Below are positions 9,371-21,675 of a stretch of DNA of 64,000 bases, in pieces (position 1 is the stretch's first letter; every line of letters starts with the position of its first letter). Location: positions 87,601,570 to 87,665,569 of the forward strand of contig OV050030.1 in NCBI GenBank assembly GCA_920105625.2, given 5' to 3'. Position numbers and translations under genes: made by a program. Source of the DNA: Clusia tigrina (taxonomy: Eukaryota; Arthropoda; Insecta; Diptera; Clusiidae). Under the pieces are notes generated by a model. The model saw only the letters and a list, made by a program, of their open reading frames with translations. It made no database searches and had not been told where the DNA came from.

Positions 9371-12020
9371 CTGATTTTCTAAGACTGATTTTATGGAACG
9401 CAAATGGTTTAGCCAAACACAAAAATGAGCTGAAAGTCGTGCTGAACAATGAAGATATTGATATATGCTTAATTTCTGAAACTCATTTTACTAAGCAATC
9501 GCATGTGTCCTTTAAAAATACGCGCTTTACCATACAATACATCCTGACAATTGGGCAAGGAATGGTAGCGCAGTCATAATCAAAAGCTCCATTAAACATC
9601 ACTTGGAGGACCAAATCAGCAATCAGCACAAATGAGTTTCAAACCACATCCGTTTCCGTTGAAACTTCCAAACAACCACTGGTTCTAACTGCTCTATATA
9701 GTCCACCTAGGCACCAGTTGAAATATGAAGACTATTTGTCTCTTTTTAATCGTTTCCATGGTCGTTTTATAATTGGAGGCGACTTCAACGCAAAACATAC
9801 GTTTTGGGACTCAAGGCAAACCACGACAAAAGGAAGAGAATTATTCAAAGCCATGCAGCGTATATGTTCTAATTCAATTTCAACTGGTAAACCAACATAT
9901 TGGCCATCGGATACTAGCAAAGTACCAGACTTAATTGACTTCTTTGTCTACAAAAATATTCCTGCAGCGCAGGATTTGATCAGATTTCTGACCATTCGCC
10001 GGTGCAATTGGTAATTTCCCAAACCCCAGCATTAAATCAAAGCACATCAATGTTAGTAAATGCTTGTACTGACTGGAATTACTTTCAGGTGCAGCTAGAA
10101 CAATTAGCCAAGTTTGATTCTATTGTTACCAGTGAGCAACTTGATGATGCTGTACTCCACTTTACACAGCAAATACAGATGGCAGCGTGGAATAGTACGC
10201 CCACACTAAGACTTGTTCTGCACGGGAAAAAGTATCCACCTTTTATTAAGAGCTTAATTGCAAAGAAACGGAAGCTACGGAAACGTTGGCAACAAACCAG
10301 ATCTCCAGCAATCAAATCGAATTTAAACTTAGCCAGTAAACATTTACACACAGCAATCAAGTCATTCAATAAAGACACATTTAATCGATTTCTGATGGAT
10401 CTTACAGCTGACAAGACGACAGAGTACTCTTTGTGGAAGGCGGCTAAATCATTCAGCAAGCCAATACAACACTGTGCTCCAGTTAAAATCAACGATACAC
10501 TGTGGGCCAAAACAAGCGCATAAAAAGCAAAGTTGTTTGCTGAACATCTTGAAAAGACCTTTAGTCCAAATGAAGGAAATGATGAAATAGTGATTAATGA
10601 AAATTGGCTTGAGTGCGATACCCACATTACTCAAGTAACTCCCGAAGAAGTTGGTAGGCAAATTCATAAAATGAAACTAAAAAAAGCGCCAGGATTTGAC
10701 TTAATAACGACGGAAGATCTTCGTAAACTGCCAAATAATTGCGTATTTTATCTGTCTGCTTTAATTAATATGTGCTTCAGGTTGAAGCATGTTCCTATAT
10801 ATTGGAAATTCGCAGAGGTAATCATGGTACCCAAGCCTGGGAAATCACTCAACGACGTATCATCGTATAGGCCAATATCCTTACTGCCAGCAATGTTAAA
10901 ACTATTTGAAAAATTGCTTTTAACGCGCTTAATGCCAATAATTGAGAATAAAAAATTGATTCCCGCTCACCAGTTTGGTTTTAGGAAAAATCATTCGACA
11001 ACTGTTCAAATCCACAGAGTTGTGAATATGGTCGAAAATTCGTTGGAAGGGAAAAAACTGTGTTCCGCCGTCTTCCTAGAAGTTTCACAAGCTTTCGATA
11101 AGGTGTGGCATGCAGGTCTATTATTAAAGCTGCGGATATTGTTGCCAATGCAATATTGCGAGGTGCTTTCATCATACCTTGATGACAGGTACTTTAGTGT
11201 TAAGTACGAAAACGCATATTCTTCTTTGACAAAAATTAGTGCTGGTGTACCGCAAGGGAGCATCCTGGGGCCTCTGCTGTACCTCCTGTATACATACGAC
11301 CTACCAACAGCAAATCAGCAAGTAACCGCAACATTTGCGGACGATACTGGAGTTCTGGCTACAGGTAACACTATCGAAGACGCGACGGCTGAGCTACAAG
11401 AGGCTGTTAATTGTATTGCTTCATGGGCTAAGAAATGGCGCATTAAGTTAAACAAAACCAAATCAGCGCATATAGTTCTTTCACTGAAAAATATACTTTA
11501 CAAACCGATTTTCATGGATGAGTTAATAATCCCACATATCAGCGAATCCAAATACCTGGGTATTACACTCGACGCCAAATTGCGCTGGAAAGGTCACGCA
11601 AAGAAAAAACGAGAGCAGCTGGACCTGAAACTCAACAAATTGTACCACCGTATTGGCAGACACTCTACCCTGTCAATTCACAACAAACTAATGATGAATC
11701 AACAAATACTGAAGCCGACCTGGACCTATGGCATCCAATTTTGGGGATGTGCTAGTGAAATAAACATTGCCACTATCCAACGTTTTCAAAATAAAGTGCT
11801 GCGATGTATTGTTAATGCACCATATTATGTTATAAATAGCAATCTCCATCGTGATCTTGGCATGCCTACTGTCACTGATGTGACAAAAAAATTTGCCATT
11901 TCTCACAAACAGCGACTGAAATCGCATGTCAACGTTGCAGCATCCAGTTTACTTCTGATGACTTCGCAGCGTAGGCGGCTAAAACGGAAAACATTGTCAG
12001 ACCTAATGGAACTCGAGTAG
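9367..12020 (+). pseudogene. jockey ORF2 (endonuclease-reverse transcriptase), copy 1
   Basis: ORF2 starts at ATG 9367, overlapping the end of ORF1. The AP-type endonuclease shows LRLILWNANGLAKHKNE, then SETHF with the catalytic glutamate, GGDFNAKHTFWDS and, across a frame break near 10000, SDHSPVQLV. The reverse transcriptase occupies an uninterrupted frame at 10533-12020 with PISLLPAMLKLFEKLL, GVPQGSILGPLLYLLY and the catalytic FADD box (TATFADDTGVLA, about 11330). Lesions in the endonuclease part include a frameshift near 9570, stops around 9630-9700 and a stop just before 10533. No RNase H domain follows the RT, as is usual in jockey. Confidence 0.9.
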
Positions 12021-12212
12021 CCGATATTTAATTTATATGTTATATGTTAGCATGTACATAAAATACTTAACGCTTTTCTTTTAATTTGTTTAATTTATTC
12101 GAACAAAATTGCTAGTTAGTATTACCAGTATTTACTAGGTGCAATTATAAAACGTTTCTGTATATGGTATAAGAATCGTTAATAAAAAATAAAAAAAAAA
12201 TTAAGTAAAAGG

Positions 12213-12640
12213 AATTACTTTATTGTTTTATTGTGTCTAGCAGAAAGTGCACCAAAACGAGTTACGTTTAAATTTTACACTACACGACTTAGAACATTCG
12301 CTTTCGCATTTCACAGGCACAGGCTACACTGAAGACAGACATTGGATAGAGGATTTTTAATATAATGCGTTGACTGTGAATTGGAACGATTTACAATAGT
12401 TTGTGTACGTTAAGCTGTTGCTTAAGGGGCAGCTAGAGCATTCATCAGAATCCAGTAAAGTATTTGCGATTGGAAGTCTCTAAAAGCGGCCCTCAGCAAG
12501 GAGATTGAGTTTAACGCGCTCTACGGGATCAATAAAAGAAAGCGACAGAAACGCGTGTACTTACATTGCCTAATGGAGATTAGCAAAGCAATTAGCCTGG
12601 ATCAGTACTAAATCATCTCCCCTTATCTGCGGTAACGTTG
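12213..12640 (+). repeat. Unassigned block repeated in copy 2
   Basis: This region between the jockey tail and the I-like ORF1 recurs at about 26905-27330 with small indels (20 bp after GGCAGCTAGAG is missing there). Short open stretches can be read, for example SLKAALSKEIEFNALYGINK and, in another frame, LLLKGQLEHSSESSKVFAIG, but I recognise no family. It may be the 5' untranslated part of the I-like element or an older fragment. Confidence 0.45.
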
Positions 12641-14242
12641 TTATTTAGTTCTTTCGTTTATCCAAATTCGCTCAAAAAAAGATACACCAACTCGTTATCT
12701 CCAGGTAACTATTACTCTATCCTCGACAATAATAAAAAGAGAAGAATAATTCAAAACAACCATTTAGACATCCCAACAATATTCAAGCAAGAGACAAAAA
12801 ATTTGACAAAAACCAATAAGTGTCTAAAGTACATTCTCGTAAAAAACACAGACGAAAGGAAACCAATAAAAAACTTTAACATGTTCATAGTGTCAAAAGC
12901 CATAGAAAAACCCCCCTCACCTCCTACACCCGAGAAGGACGACTTCTCATTCTTACGAGCAGTGAAGTACAAGCAAACCGATTTTTGAAAGCAACAAAAC
13001 TTTCAAACATCTGCAAGATAAAAATTCAGTTACACACTACACTTAACAAAATTAAAGGAGTAGTCTAATCTAGAACACGGGCACAATTAAGTACCGAGGA
13101 AATAGTTGAAGGCCTGAAAGCACAAAATGTAGTTGATTGTAAAAAATAAATAATTTAGTTAATGGCAACGTGATTATTTCCCCACTTCATATACTTGTCT
13201 TCAATTCATACGACTTACCTAACGAGATGGATATTGGATGGGAAAAAGCCAAAATCGAACCCTACATTCCTGCACCAATGCAGTGTAAAAACTGTTTCTT
13301 TATCGGACACACCAAAACCCACTGCAAAAATGGAAAAAATGCGTTGTTTGCTCTGGCAGCGAACTACCTGCACCAAAGACGAGTGCATCAATTGTAAAAA
13401 ACAACATCGCTCAAACAACAAAAATTGCCCTACATTTAAAAACCCTCAAACAATTCTAAAAGAAAAAAACATTAAATAAATGCTCTTTCGCGAAGCAGCA
13501 CAAAAAATAAACGAAACTCAAAACAACTGTGAAAAAGACTGTCCCTGCTGTAAAATAAAAAACACAATCAATATAAACATCTCTCTCCCAAATACAGTAT
13601 CACAAAATAAACTATCAAATTCGCCCTCCACAAACTCTCCTACTCAAGAAAAACCAGTTCCCACTCCCTTTCTAATGCAAACAAAATAAAAAGAATGAAT
13701 CTCATTTTAATACCTAATCGTTACACTTACGTAACCCTGTAACTCAATTACCCATAACAACTACAACAAATACTAATATTTCCTCACCTGACAGCTCTTA
13801 TGTTTCACAACAAAAGATCAAAACACAAACTCAAAAAAAGGCATCTATAACTCTAATTCCGATTCCAGCTCTGATTCATAAAAAACCATTTCTAATTCAT
13901 ATACTTGTGAGATGTATAATTAAGAGAATCCTATCCTTATTATTGTTCTTTATATTCTCTAGTTATTATTAACGGATACCTCAACAACTATACTGAACTC
14001 CAGCTTCTGATTCGATAAAAACCCCTTCAATTATTAGTTTACAGGAAACCAACCAACGCTCAAATCCAAATGTTTGTAATATTCCCCGCAATTACTCCTT
14101 TTATGGAAAAAAATTATACAAACATCAACGAACACGCACGTGGAGGTGTGGGTTTACTAATCGAATCGCCTTTACAACATAAATTAATAAACATAACCTA
14201 AAAAATCTTAGCAATCGGCATTGAAATAACTTCAACCATCTC
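12641..14242 (+). pseudogene. I-like non-LTR element, ORF1 part, copy 1 (truncated)
   Basis: Broken frames at 12638-12988, 13170-13397, 13195-13479 and 13480-13689 make up a gag-like protein. The zinc-knuckle part reads PYIPAPMQCKNC, then FFIGHTKTHC, then in the next frame CINCKKQHRSNNKNC. This arrangement is found in ORF1 of I-clade and related elements. The start codon region present in copy 2 (27401) has been lost here by a deletion of about 50 bp near 12695. After 13690 the sequence is low in coding potential up to the breakpoint at 14242, where homology with copy 2 ends, so ORF2 is missing from this copy. Confidence 0.7.
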
Positions 14243-14656
14243 TTTGATGTTAGCTGTTGTTGCGCTAGCCGACAAATTTGGGAGGTTATGTACCGGGGCA
14301 CGTGCTGCTGGAGTCAACGATGGCGCAACGATGGGTACTATAGTTGTGGTGGCGGCGATGGGTGCATCATTAACTAGATTCACTGAGCTACGCAATGCAG
14401 TCTCCAGCCCTTGGCAATGGCGATTTTGTTCACCTAACCTTAACTGGAATTCTTTTAGCTGTCTTTGAAGCGCGTCGATTTGCTTCTGCATTTCCAACAT
14501 TGAAGTTAATTCTGATGAACCGGCTGTCGCGTTGTTACTTGCGTCTGCAGCGGCGGTATTTACGATGGCGGTAGACAAAGTGGAACTGGGCTTTACTTCA
14601 CCTAACACCGCTTCTGCTTTGTTGAGCCGAGGGCTTCGGCGATTCTCCATAGTCAA
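14243..14656 (-). pseudogene. LTR-retrotransposon gag N-terminus (coiled-coil), truncated
   Basis: A minus-strand frame starts at ATG 14656 (MTMENRRSPRLNKAEA). It has a low-complexity Ala/Thr/Ser stretch and a heptad-rich helix (MQKQIDALQRQLKEFQLRL) that should form a coiled coil. Short basic openings of the type NRRSPRL followed by a coiled coil are common at the start of gag in insect gypsy and BEL elements; the superfamily is not certain. The frame is cut at 14243, the same point where the duplicated block ends; the last 15 codons come from the neighbouring sequence. Nothing else of this element is seen to the left. Confidence 0.5.
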
Positions 14657-15020
14657 AGCTTCACGGCAGTGGAAGCGACGCAGTTAAAACAAAACGAGAA
14701 CTGCGAGTAAAGTTGTCGCGACTACGACTTTGGCTAAAGAGGGTTTGTTTAAAACAACTACAGGTGTACGTATGTTTATTCTGTAAAATAATTCAATTTA
14801 GTACATTGATGATCAATTACCACAAACTCACCGCATTTTTGCGCCCTCTCTTCACTCGTTCGATGTTCAAGATCAAATGGCCGTTTTAAGCAGTGCTTTG
14901 ACGAACATAGGAAAAGAGAGAAAGAAGAAAGCGCAACATTGGTTTATAACCCAGAGTTGTAGAAAACGGGTCTCTTAATTTTAACTATAAATCTAACGAA
15001 AGTTAATAATACTATTTTCC
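14657..15020 (-). other. Probable leader/LTR of the truncated gag element
   Basis: No reading frame of note lies here. On the minus strand the region precedes the gag start and contains AATAAA (near 14780), as expected for an LTR or leader. I could not find a paired LTR or a clear primer-binding site, so the boundaries are unknown. Confidence 0.3.
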
Positions 15021-15025
15021 AACAG

Positions 15026-15215
15026 GGAGGTAGGCGTGGTCTTTGTCCAAATCGGCCCATATAGCAATCTGATTCAGTATATTTCTCCAGACTATACTTT
15101 TGCAAAATTTCATTAAGATCGCTATAACGGTGTAGAAAAAAGTGGCCACAGACGGACAGACGGACACACGAACGGACAAAATAAAAATTGTTTAGAAAGT
15201 GATTCTGATCATATT
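15026..15215 (+). repeat. Dispersed repeat tail, second copy at 33237-33424
   Basis: About 190 bp starting GGGAGGTAGGCGTGGTCTTT and containing GTGGCCACAGACGGACAGAC closely match 33237-33424. The GACGGACAGACGGACA motif is a familiar component of dispersed repeats in flies. In the other copy this segment ends a tandem array of GTGGGCGTGGC modules. Confidence 0.75.
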
Positions 15216-15518
15216 TGTATGTCTGTCTCCTCTTTTATATTTGAATAAATATATCAATCCGCTTCCTATAACGACCGCAATGTAAAGTATCATCTTTTCT
15301 GATTACTGAAATTCATCCCGATCATATCAGCACCAATATGATCATTATATTTATGCTTCATATTCATTTCTTCCTGTCGAAACATAACAATCATATTTGC
15401 ATTATCACGTATTAAATGTTTGGGTGGATGTGTATATGTTTAACATAACTAAAAACTATATATGTTTTTATGTCACCCCATACAAAAATATGACCGAATA
15501 TTATTTTATTTCTCACAA

Positions 15519-15940
15519 GCAACATCATCAAATATAATTATAGAATTACGCTTTGCATTCTCCAATCTTATACTTTTTATCGGCTCTAATAATTTTTTTT
15601 AAATAAGCATATTTTGATTGATATAAAGACTTTGAATATATACTCGTATACATATTCTCAATTTTATGACCATTTTATACCTTTCAATTAAAGTTATCAT
15701 AACATTAGTCTTTCCACAATTTGAGGGACCGACGATTTCGGTAAAAGTGAACTATGTTTGACTTTAGAGGAATTTTGGGTTGGAAAATCAATATTCCTAA
15801 CATTAATTTTTTCATCTTGTTTGACTAAACGCATAGCCTTCATACACAGAATTGAAGGATACCTACTTTTTTTTAAATTACTTTTGAGTTGTGCCTCCTT
15901 GCTTACACAAGTTCTCGAAAATTACTTAAATGACATATTG
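15519..15940 (-). pseudogene. Polinton-like packaging ATPase fragment, copy 2
   Basis: Minus-strand homologue of 521-972. It is more damaged: 41 bp are missing near 15564 (between the CTCCA and ATCTT of copy 1) and about 15 bp near 15735, which removes part of the segment just before the P-loop. A remnant of the DDVACEK end is still visible near 15520-15540. Non-functional. Confidence 0.6.
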
Positions 15941-16029
15941 AAAGTAGTACCAATAAATAATCTGTGTCCCAAAGAGTTAAATAAATAAAGTGATTAGATT
16001 GTCATATCATATGGAGAGATATTAACTAA

Positions 16030-17401
16030 TACAAGGCTTGCGTATTACTGGCATTTAACAGGAAAGTGTCGTAGTCCTGCTCACAGCGAATGCAATCTAA
16101 ATTATATCACTGCTACGAGTCCCCGTCATTACTATACTGCACCAGGTTTCTCGTGCATGTATCAAAAATAGAGCTAGAGCTATTTAAAGACTTCATGACA
16201 TGTATAATTTTGTAAAAACGAGGATAAGAGGTGGAATTGTACAATGTAGTAAACATCATTCGAGAGCGAATGATAAATATATGGATGAAATTGATGCTAA
16301 TAAGCTGTCTGCGTATGTGATGTTCTTGGATGCAAATAAATTGTATGGGTGGTAGATGTCTGCATATCTTCCATAAGGCTCTTTCTAGTGGATAACACTA
16401 AGAATTTCAATATATCTGCAATAAATAAAAATTCTGAAACTGGTTTCATCTTAGAGGTTGATTTATAATATAATATGAGAGTATTCATGATTCGCACAAT
16501 TATTTACCCTTTAGTGCAGAAAATTAAAACATAGTTCTTCAAAAGTGAAAAAAATGATTCTGGATTTAAAACATAAAACATACACATTATCGAAATTGTG
16601 TACAATTCATTGAGAATAGTTTAAATCTAACTAAAATATACAAAACTTTGAAATACAAGCAGTCACGTTGGCTAAAAAATTATATTGATTGTACCATGTT
16701 GTATAGAACTTTTGTAGAAAATGAAATTGTGGAGGCTGTCTATAAAGTATTAAATAATGCGGTTTTCGGGAAGACAATGGAAAATGTTGTCAAAAGAAAA
16801 CACATCCAAATTTTCACTAAGCTGGAGAATTAACATAGACTTTTAGGTGTTCGCGCATTGATAGCAAAACTAAATTTCCATAGTGTGAAAACTCTCACTG
16901 ATAACATGATACAAATGAATCGAGAGCGGATTAAATGTAATACTACGTTATACTTAGATTTCTGTGTGCTGGAGCCATCAAAACTGCAATTGCATGAAAC
17001 CCAAGTTTGAAAGAAAATTAGTGTTAAATTATATGGACACGGATTCTTTCATTTATTCCATACAAACAGATAATTTCTATAATGAAATTTGTGACGATTT
17101 AGAGTCAAGATTCGATACTTTAGAATATGAAATTGATAATCAATTGAAGTTGCCATTGAAAAACAAAGAAGTATTAGGAAAAACGAAAGAGAAGAATAAT
17201 GTGAAAATAATGGGAAAATTCAGTGATCTTCCATCGACAATGTATTCAATAGTAATAACGCTTTTAAAGCAAATAAAATTAAGAAATATAAGGTGTAAAA
17301 AATGTAAATTATGTATAAACGATTATAGAAAATGTTTACTACAAAAGAAATCCTATATTAATACTTTTGGTCTATTTATAGAATATGTAAAGACCACTTA
17401 A
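16030..17401 (+). pseudogene. Polymerase B remnant, copy 2
   Basis: Uninterrupted by mariner. It shows MYNFVKTRIRGG at about 16201, MFLDANKLYGW followed by the same TAG as copy 1 (about 16353), KYKQSRWLKNYIDC (16648), NNAVFGKTMENV (motif B) and, after a stop at 16831 and a frameshift, YMDTDSFIY (motif C, about 17030) in the frame 16964-17401. The shared TAG and CCATAAGG link this copy to copy 1 at this spot. Confidence 0.78.
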
Positions 17402-17497
17402 ATAATTATGTTATATATTAAAATTTGTTTATTTTAATTAAAATACAAATTTAATTCAAAAATTATAAAAGTTTTTCAAATCCTTTTATATACTTTC

Positions 17498-17783
17498 TGT
17501 TAGATTATTATAATTTACAATTGCTCATCTTTATTGATATCGATAATTGTTTTTTGTTTCTTTTGTTACATATGCAATATGTTACTTATGTCAACTTGAT
17601 TTGTCTCATCCTTTTGTAACTTCCGTTTTTACCTTCTTCTTTTTGTTTGCCTTAAGCACCAAACCTCGTTAATCTTATCTCTGTATTAATTAAATAATAT
17701 TTTATAATAAAGTAATTTATCTTAAGGAAATAACTCTGGTTTTTATTTCTAAATAGCTTACGCTTAAATCCTCAAGCCTTCCA
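17498..17783 (+). repeat. copia-1 5' LTR
   Basis: Starts TGTTAGATTATT and ends CCTTCCA. It carries AATAAA-like signals (TATAATAAAG) in its second half. It is the more divergent of the two LTRs when compared with the solo LTR of copy 1. Confidence 0.93.
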
Positions 17784-17799
17784 ATGGTTATGGGCCCAG
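17784..17799 (+). promoter_or_regulatory. copia-type primer-binding site (initiator tRNA-Met, internal)
   Basis: ATGGTTATGGGCCCAG directly follows the 5' LTR. Drosophila copia is known to prime from an internal half of initiator tRNA-Met, and the GGTTATGGGCCCA core fits that site. Confidence 0.75.
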
Positions 17800-17881
17800 G
17801 GATTGCTGAGATAAATTCACTTTAATTAAAATATTTGTATAATTCTGTTTTGATAAGTATAATTCTGATTTTCATCATCAA

Positions 17882-20800
17882 ATGCCGAAATTGACAACCA
17901 CAAATTATTTTAACTGGCGCTTCAAATTGGAAATGCTTTTAAAGCGCGAGGGTTTGTGGTCGGCAATTACAGAAGCTAAACCAGCAGAAAATTTTGTTCA
18001 ATGGAGAAAAACCGATCAAAAAGCTCACGCTACTATAGCCCTGTATTTTGGAGACGATCAAATTCATCACATACTCGTACGTAACAAATTGACTGCAAAA
18101 GAGGCAATGGATGCCCTTAAGGAATTTTATGAACGTGGTGCTCCAGGTGTAAAAGTAAGGTTGCTACGCGAAGTGATGGCGAAGAGAGCCAGTGATGACA
18201 CTGACATGGAGGCGCACGTGGGTCAGATGAATGAACTATTTCAAACGCAATATAACATGTGAATTTTTAGCGACGGCTACAATTTTGGGTTCTCTTCCAA
18301 GTAGTTATGATGGACTAATAACAGCAATGGAGGCGCACGATCAAAAAGATTTGACACCATCTCTTGTTTGTGCAAAAATCATTGAAGAGTATCGCCGGAG
18401 GCAAGATCGAGATAAGACAGTGGTTACGTCTGAAGGTGCAGATGCCCTACGGGTCATGAATTTTAAACGTAAGAGTGGGAGTAGCATTACTTGTTTTTTT
18501 TGCAAGAGAAAAGGTCACGTCCGAAGTAAATGCACAGAGTACTCTGCGTGGAAGGCTAACAAAGAAAGCAAAGAACGTAATTCAAAAGCAAATATTATAG
18601 AGCAAAATGATTCTGCTGAACATTTATTTTTTGTTGGTACAAAGAACTGTGACGAATTTATTGTGGACTCTGGAGCCACATGTCATATTTCTAGTAATCG
18701 TGCAATGTTTGATGTTTTTGATGGGTCACATACTGAAAATGTTTCAGTGGCAAATGGTCAATTGGTTGCTGCATCTGGCAAAGGCAGTGTTGTCATATAT
18801 ACAATAAACGGTGATGGGCAATCAAACAGAGTTCGTATCGAAAACGTTTTATATGTTCCTGAAATTGGTGGCAATCTGATTTCTGTTAAACGATTGACAG
18901 AAAAGGGCATGAAAGTCATATTTTGCCAAAACATATGTGATATACGAACAGAAAATAATAAACAAATAGCTATTGCAGACGTCATAAATAACCTGTATAG
19001 ACTGCGAGTAAAAAATACAGCAAATTTTGTTTCAAACGATGAGAAATTTTGTTTACATGACTGGCATCGCATATTGGGTCGTCGCAGCATGGATGCAATA
19101 CGTTCGATCGGATATGATAATATAGCGACTGGTATGAAAGTAGCGGAGTGTGGAACTAGCTGCAAAAACTACACTGACTGCGAAATCTGCATTAAGTCAA
19201 AATTAACACGGCTGCCGTTCCCAAAAGAGGCCAAATATAGATCAACAGAAGTTCTACAGCTAATACATAGCGACATCTGCGGACCGATGCAGACTACAAC
19301 ACCATCAGGTAAGCTCTATGTTTTAACTTTTATTGACGATTTTTCACGTTTCACCACTGTTTATTTGCTTAAAGAGAAATCTGAGACATTCCAGAAATTT
19401 GAAGAATTTTATGAATTAACAGGAAATAAATTTGGCCACAAAATTCAATGCCTGAGAACCGATCGTGGTGGAGAATATACCGACAAAAATTTCGTCAATT
19501 ATCTTAATAAAAGAGGCGTAAAGATTCAGCGTACTGCGCCCTATACACCTCAGCAGAACGGCGTCGCAGAGCGCAAAAACCGAACATTACTTGAGATGAC
19601 GCGTTGTATGTTGTTAAATGCCAAGCTGGAGAATAAATTTTGGGGTGAAGCGATGACAGTGAACAACTTACAAAACTTATTACCATGGACATCAATAGAA
19701 AGCACACCATTTGAAATCTGGCATGGTCGAAAACCGTTTTTTGAAATTTGAGAACATTTGGTTCAAGATGTTTTGTAAAAGTTCACGATTGTCAGCGCCG
19801 AAAACTTGACCCAAAAGCAGATGAAGCTATTTTCGTTGGGTTTGATGTTCATTCGAAAGCGTTTAGGTGTTTTGTTCCAGAAAAATGAAAAGTTGTTGTT
19901 TCCCGTGACGTTAAATTTGTAAACAACACGATTATAGCAAAATCGATTTCATTCCAATTAGAAACGACAATAACAATTGCAACAGTCCCGAGTCCGTCGA
20001 CGAAAACGCCGGTAGTGATTACGTCGATAATGAAAACACCGACGATGAGAATCAAAATAACAATATGAATGATGATCAACCAGATGAATTAGGCGAGCCA
20101 CAGCGAAGATCTGAACGGGTAAATAAAGGTATTGGTCCAATGCGGTTTATCCAAGAAATTGATGTTGTTATCAATGGCGAGCCATCCAATTACAATGAAG
20201 CTGTGTCATGTTCGAAGGATAGTCATTGGATTGCTGCCATGGAGGAGGAATTAGTAAATTTACCTAATGTGCAAAAATCTAATCGGCTGCAAATGGGTTT
20301 ATAAATTAAAGACAGATGCAGACTGTAGAGTGCAAAAATATAAAGCACGTCTTGTTGCCCAAGGGTTCAGCCAAAAGTTTGGAGTCGACTACGACCAGGT
20401 GTTTGCTCCTGTTGCTAAACACGCTACTTTCCGAATTCTTCTTTCCATCGCCGCTGCTCAGAATATGAATGTTTACCATTTTGATTCAAAAACTGCATTC
20501 TTAAATGGTGAATTAGGAGAAGATATTTATATGCGTCAGCCGCCCGGGTTTATCAACGAAAATAATTCAAACAAGGTATGTTTGCTGAAAAGAAGTATTT
20601 ACGGTCTTAAACAGTCAGCCCGTATCTGGAATCAAACGCTGCATACTGTGCTTGCTGAAGAAGCAAACTTAAAATTAAGTAAAGCTGACCACTGTTTGTA
20701 TACATATGAAAAGTCTTTGTTTGTATTAATATATGTCGACGATATATGTATTAATATAAATCGTATTGAAAATATTTTACGTAAAAATTTCAGTATTGAT

Positions 20801-21400
20801 AATTTAGACCTGATATCTAATTACTTGGGTATTAGAGTCACAAAAGAAAATAGTAATTATTTAATCGACCAAACGAAATATATTTTAGAAGTCGTTAAGA
20901 AATTTGATTTACAAAATTCGAAAGATTCTAATATACCTTCAAGCCCTGCATATCACAAACAACCAGAAGGTGACAAATTGCCAACTAATGAGAAATATCG
21001 AGCTGCAATTGGATGTTTATTGTATATTTCAACAAACACACGACCTGATATTTCTGCTGCCGTTAACATACTTTCACAAAAGGTGGAAAATCCTAATCAG
21101 TATGATTGGAATGAAGTAAAGAAACTTATAAGATACCTAAAAGGAACATCATCTATGCAATTGAAACTTGGAGGAAAATCATCAGACTGTGAACTCATCG
21201 GTTACGCCGACGCCAATTGGGCTGAAGCCTGCCAAACTCGTAAGTCTAATTCTGGGTACGTGTTTCTATTAAATGGTGCTGTAAATTGGTCCTGTAAGCG
21301 TCAAGATTGTGTTGCTCTCTCGTCTACTGAGGCAGAGTTTATTGCTTTGTCCGAAGCATGTAAGGAAGCTGTATGGATCAACGAATCCTAAATGACCTAA
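17882..21400 (+). pseudogene. copia-1 gag-pol polyprotein (frameshifted)
   Basis: Gag begins at ATG 17882 (MPKLTTTNYFNWRFK) and shifts frame near 18250. The zinc knuckle CFFCKRKGHVRSKC is at 18492-18533. Protease shows FIVDSGATCHIS (about 18657). Integrase has the HHCC zinc region, then HSDICGPM, RTDRGGEYTD and NGVAERKNR, so the D-D-E residues are all visible. A frameshift at about 19747 ends this frame. RT resumes in 20065-20304 and 20267-21391 with KYKARLVAQGFSQKFGVDYD and the catalytic YVDD at 20732-20743; RNase H shows YADANWAEACQTRKSNSGY and SSTEAEFIALSEA. At least four frameshifts or stops make it inactive, although each catalytic centre is preserved. Confidence 0.93.
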
Positions 21401-21675
21401 GTTATGGTTGAAATCAGCCAACAACAATATACGAGGACAACCAGAGTGCTATAAAAATGATAGCTGATAATAAGCTGAGCAATCGCTCAAAACACATCGA
21501 TACAAAAACGTTCTTCGTGAAAGACTACGTCGAAACTAGTCCAAGATGAGTTCTGTCCAACTGAAAAAATGTTAGCTGACTTATTCACCAAAGGCCTACC
21601 AAAAACAAAATATGTTATGTTTAGAAATGTGTTAAATTTAAAGTAAATTTTAATATTGTAAATTAAGGAGGAGTT

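Larger units (their letters stand above)
7988..12200 (+). mobile_element. jockey-1 non-LTR retrotransposon
   Basis: A 4.2-kb element with a perfect 12-bp target duplication TTAAGTAAAAGG (7976-7987 and 12201-12212). It starts CAGCTATTACTAAG and ends in an A-rich tail (AATAAAAAATA plus ten A). It encodes a gag-like ORF1 with three zinc knuckles and an ORF2 with endonuclease and reverse transcriptase. The homologous jockey-2 at 22662-26856 sits in the same flank and shares many lesions, so both descend from one insertion that was copied with the block. Confidence 0.93.
291..14242 (+). repeat. Duplicated block, copy 1 (Polinton remnant + jockey + I-like)
   Basis: This block aligns along its length with 15284-28942. 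The shared order is ATPase fragment, polymerase B fragments, copia site, capsid-like fragment, jockey element, an unassigned 0.4-kb block and the I-like ORF1. Copy-specific insertions are mariner (1500-2821) and hAT (4674-7761). Homology stops abruptly after CCATCTCTTT at 14242, opposite 28942. Small indels separate the copies, for example 41 bp near 580 that are missing at 15564. Confidence 0.9.

Noticed and set aside
10085..10627. 180-codon minus-strand frame, repeated at 24735-25277
   Set aside because: It is the antisense shadow of jockey ORF2, kept only because the two copies are nearly identical.
15100..15180. GACGGACAGACGGACA as a CRISPR-like or regulatory repeat
   Set aside because: It is a short imperfect repeat common in fly dispersed repeats, without spacers or array structure.
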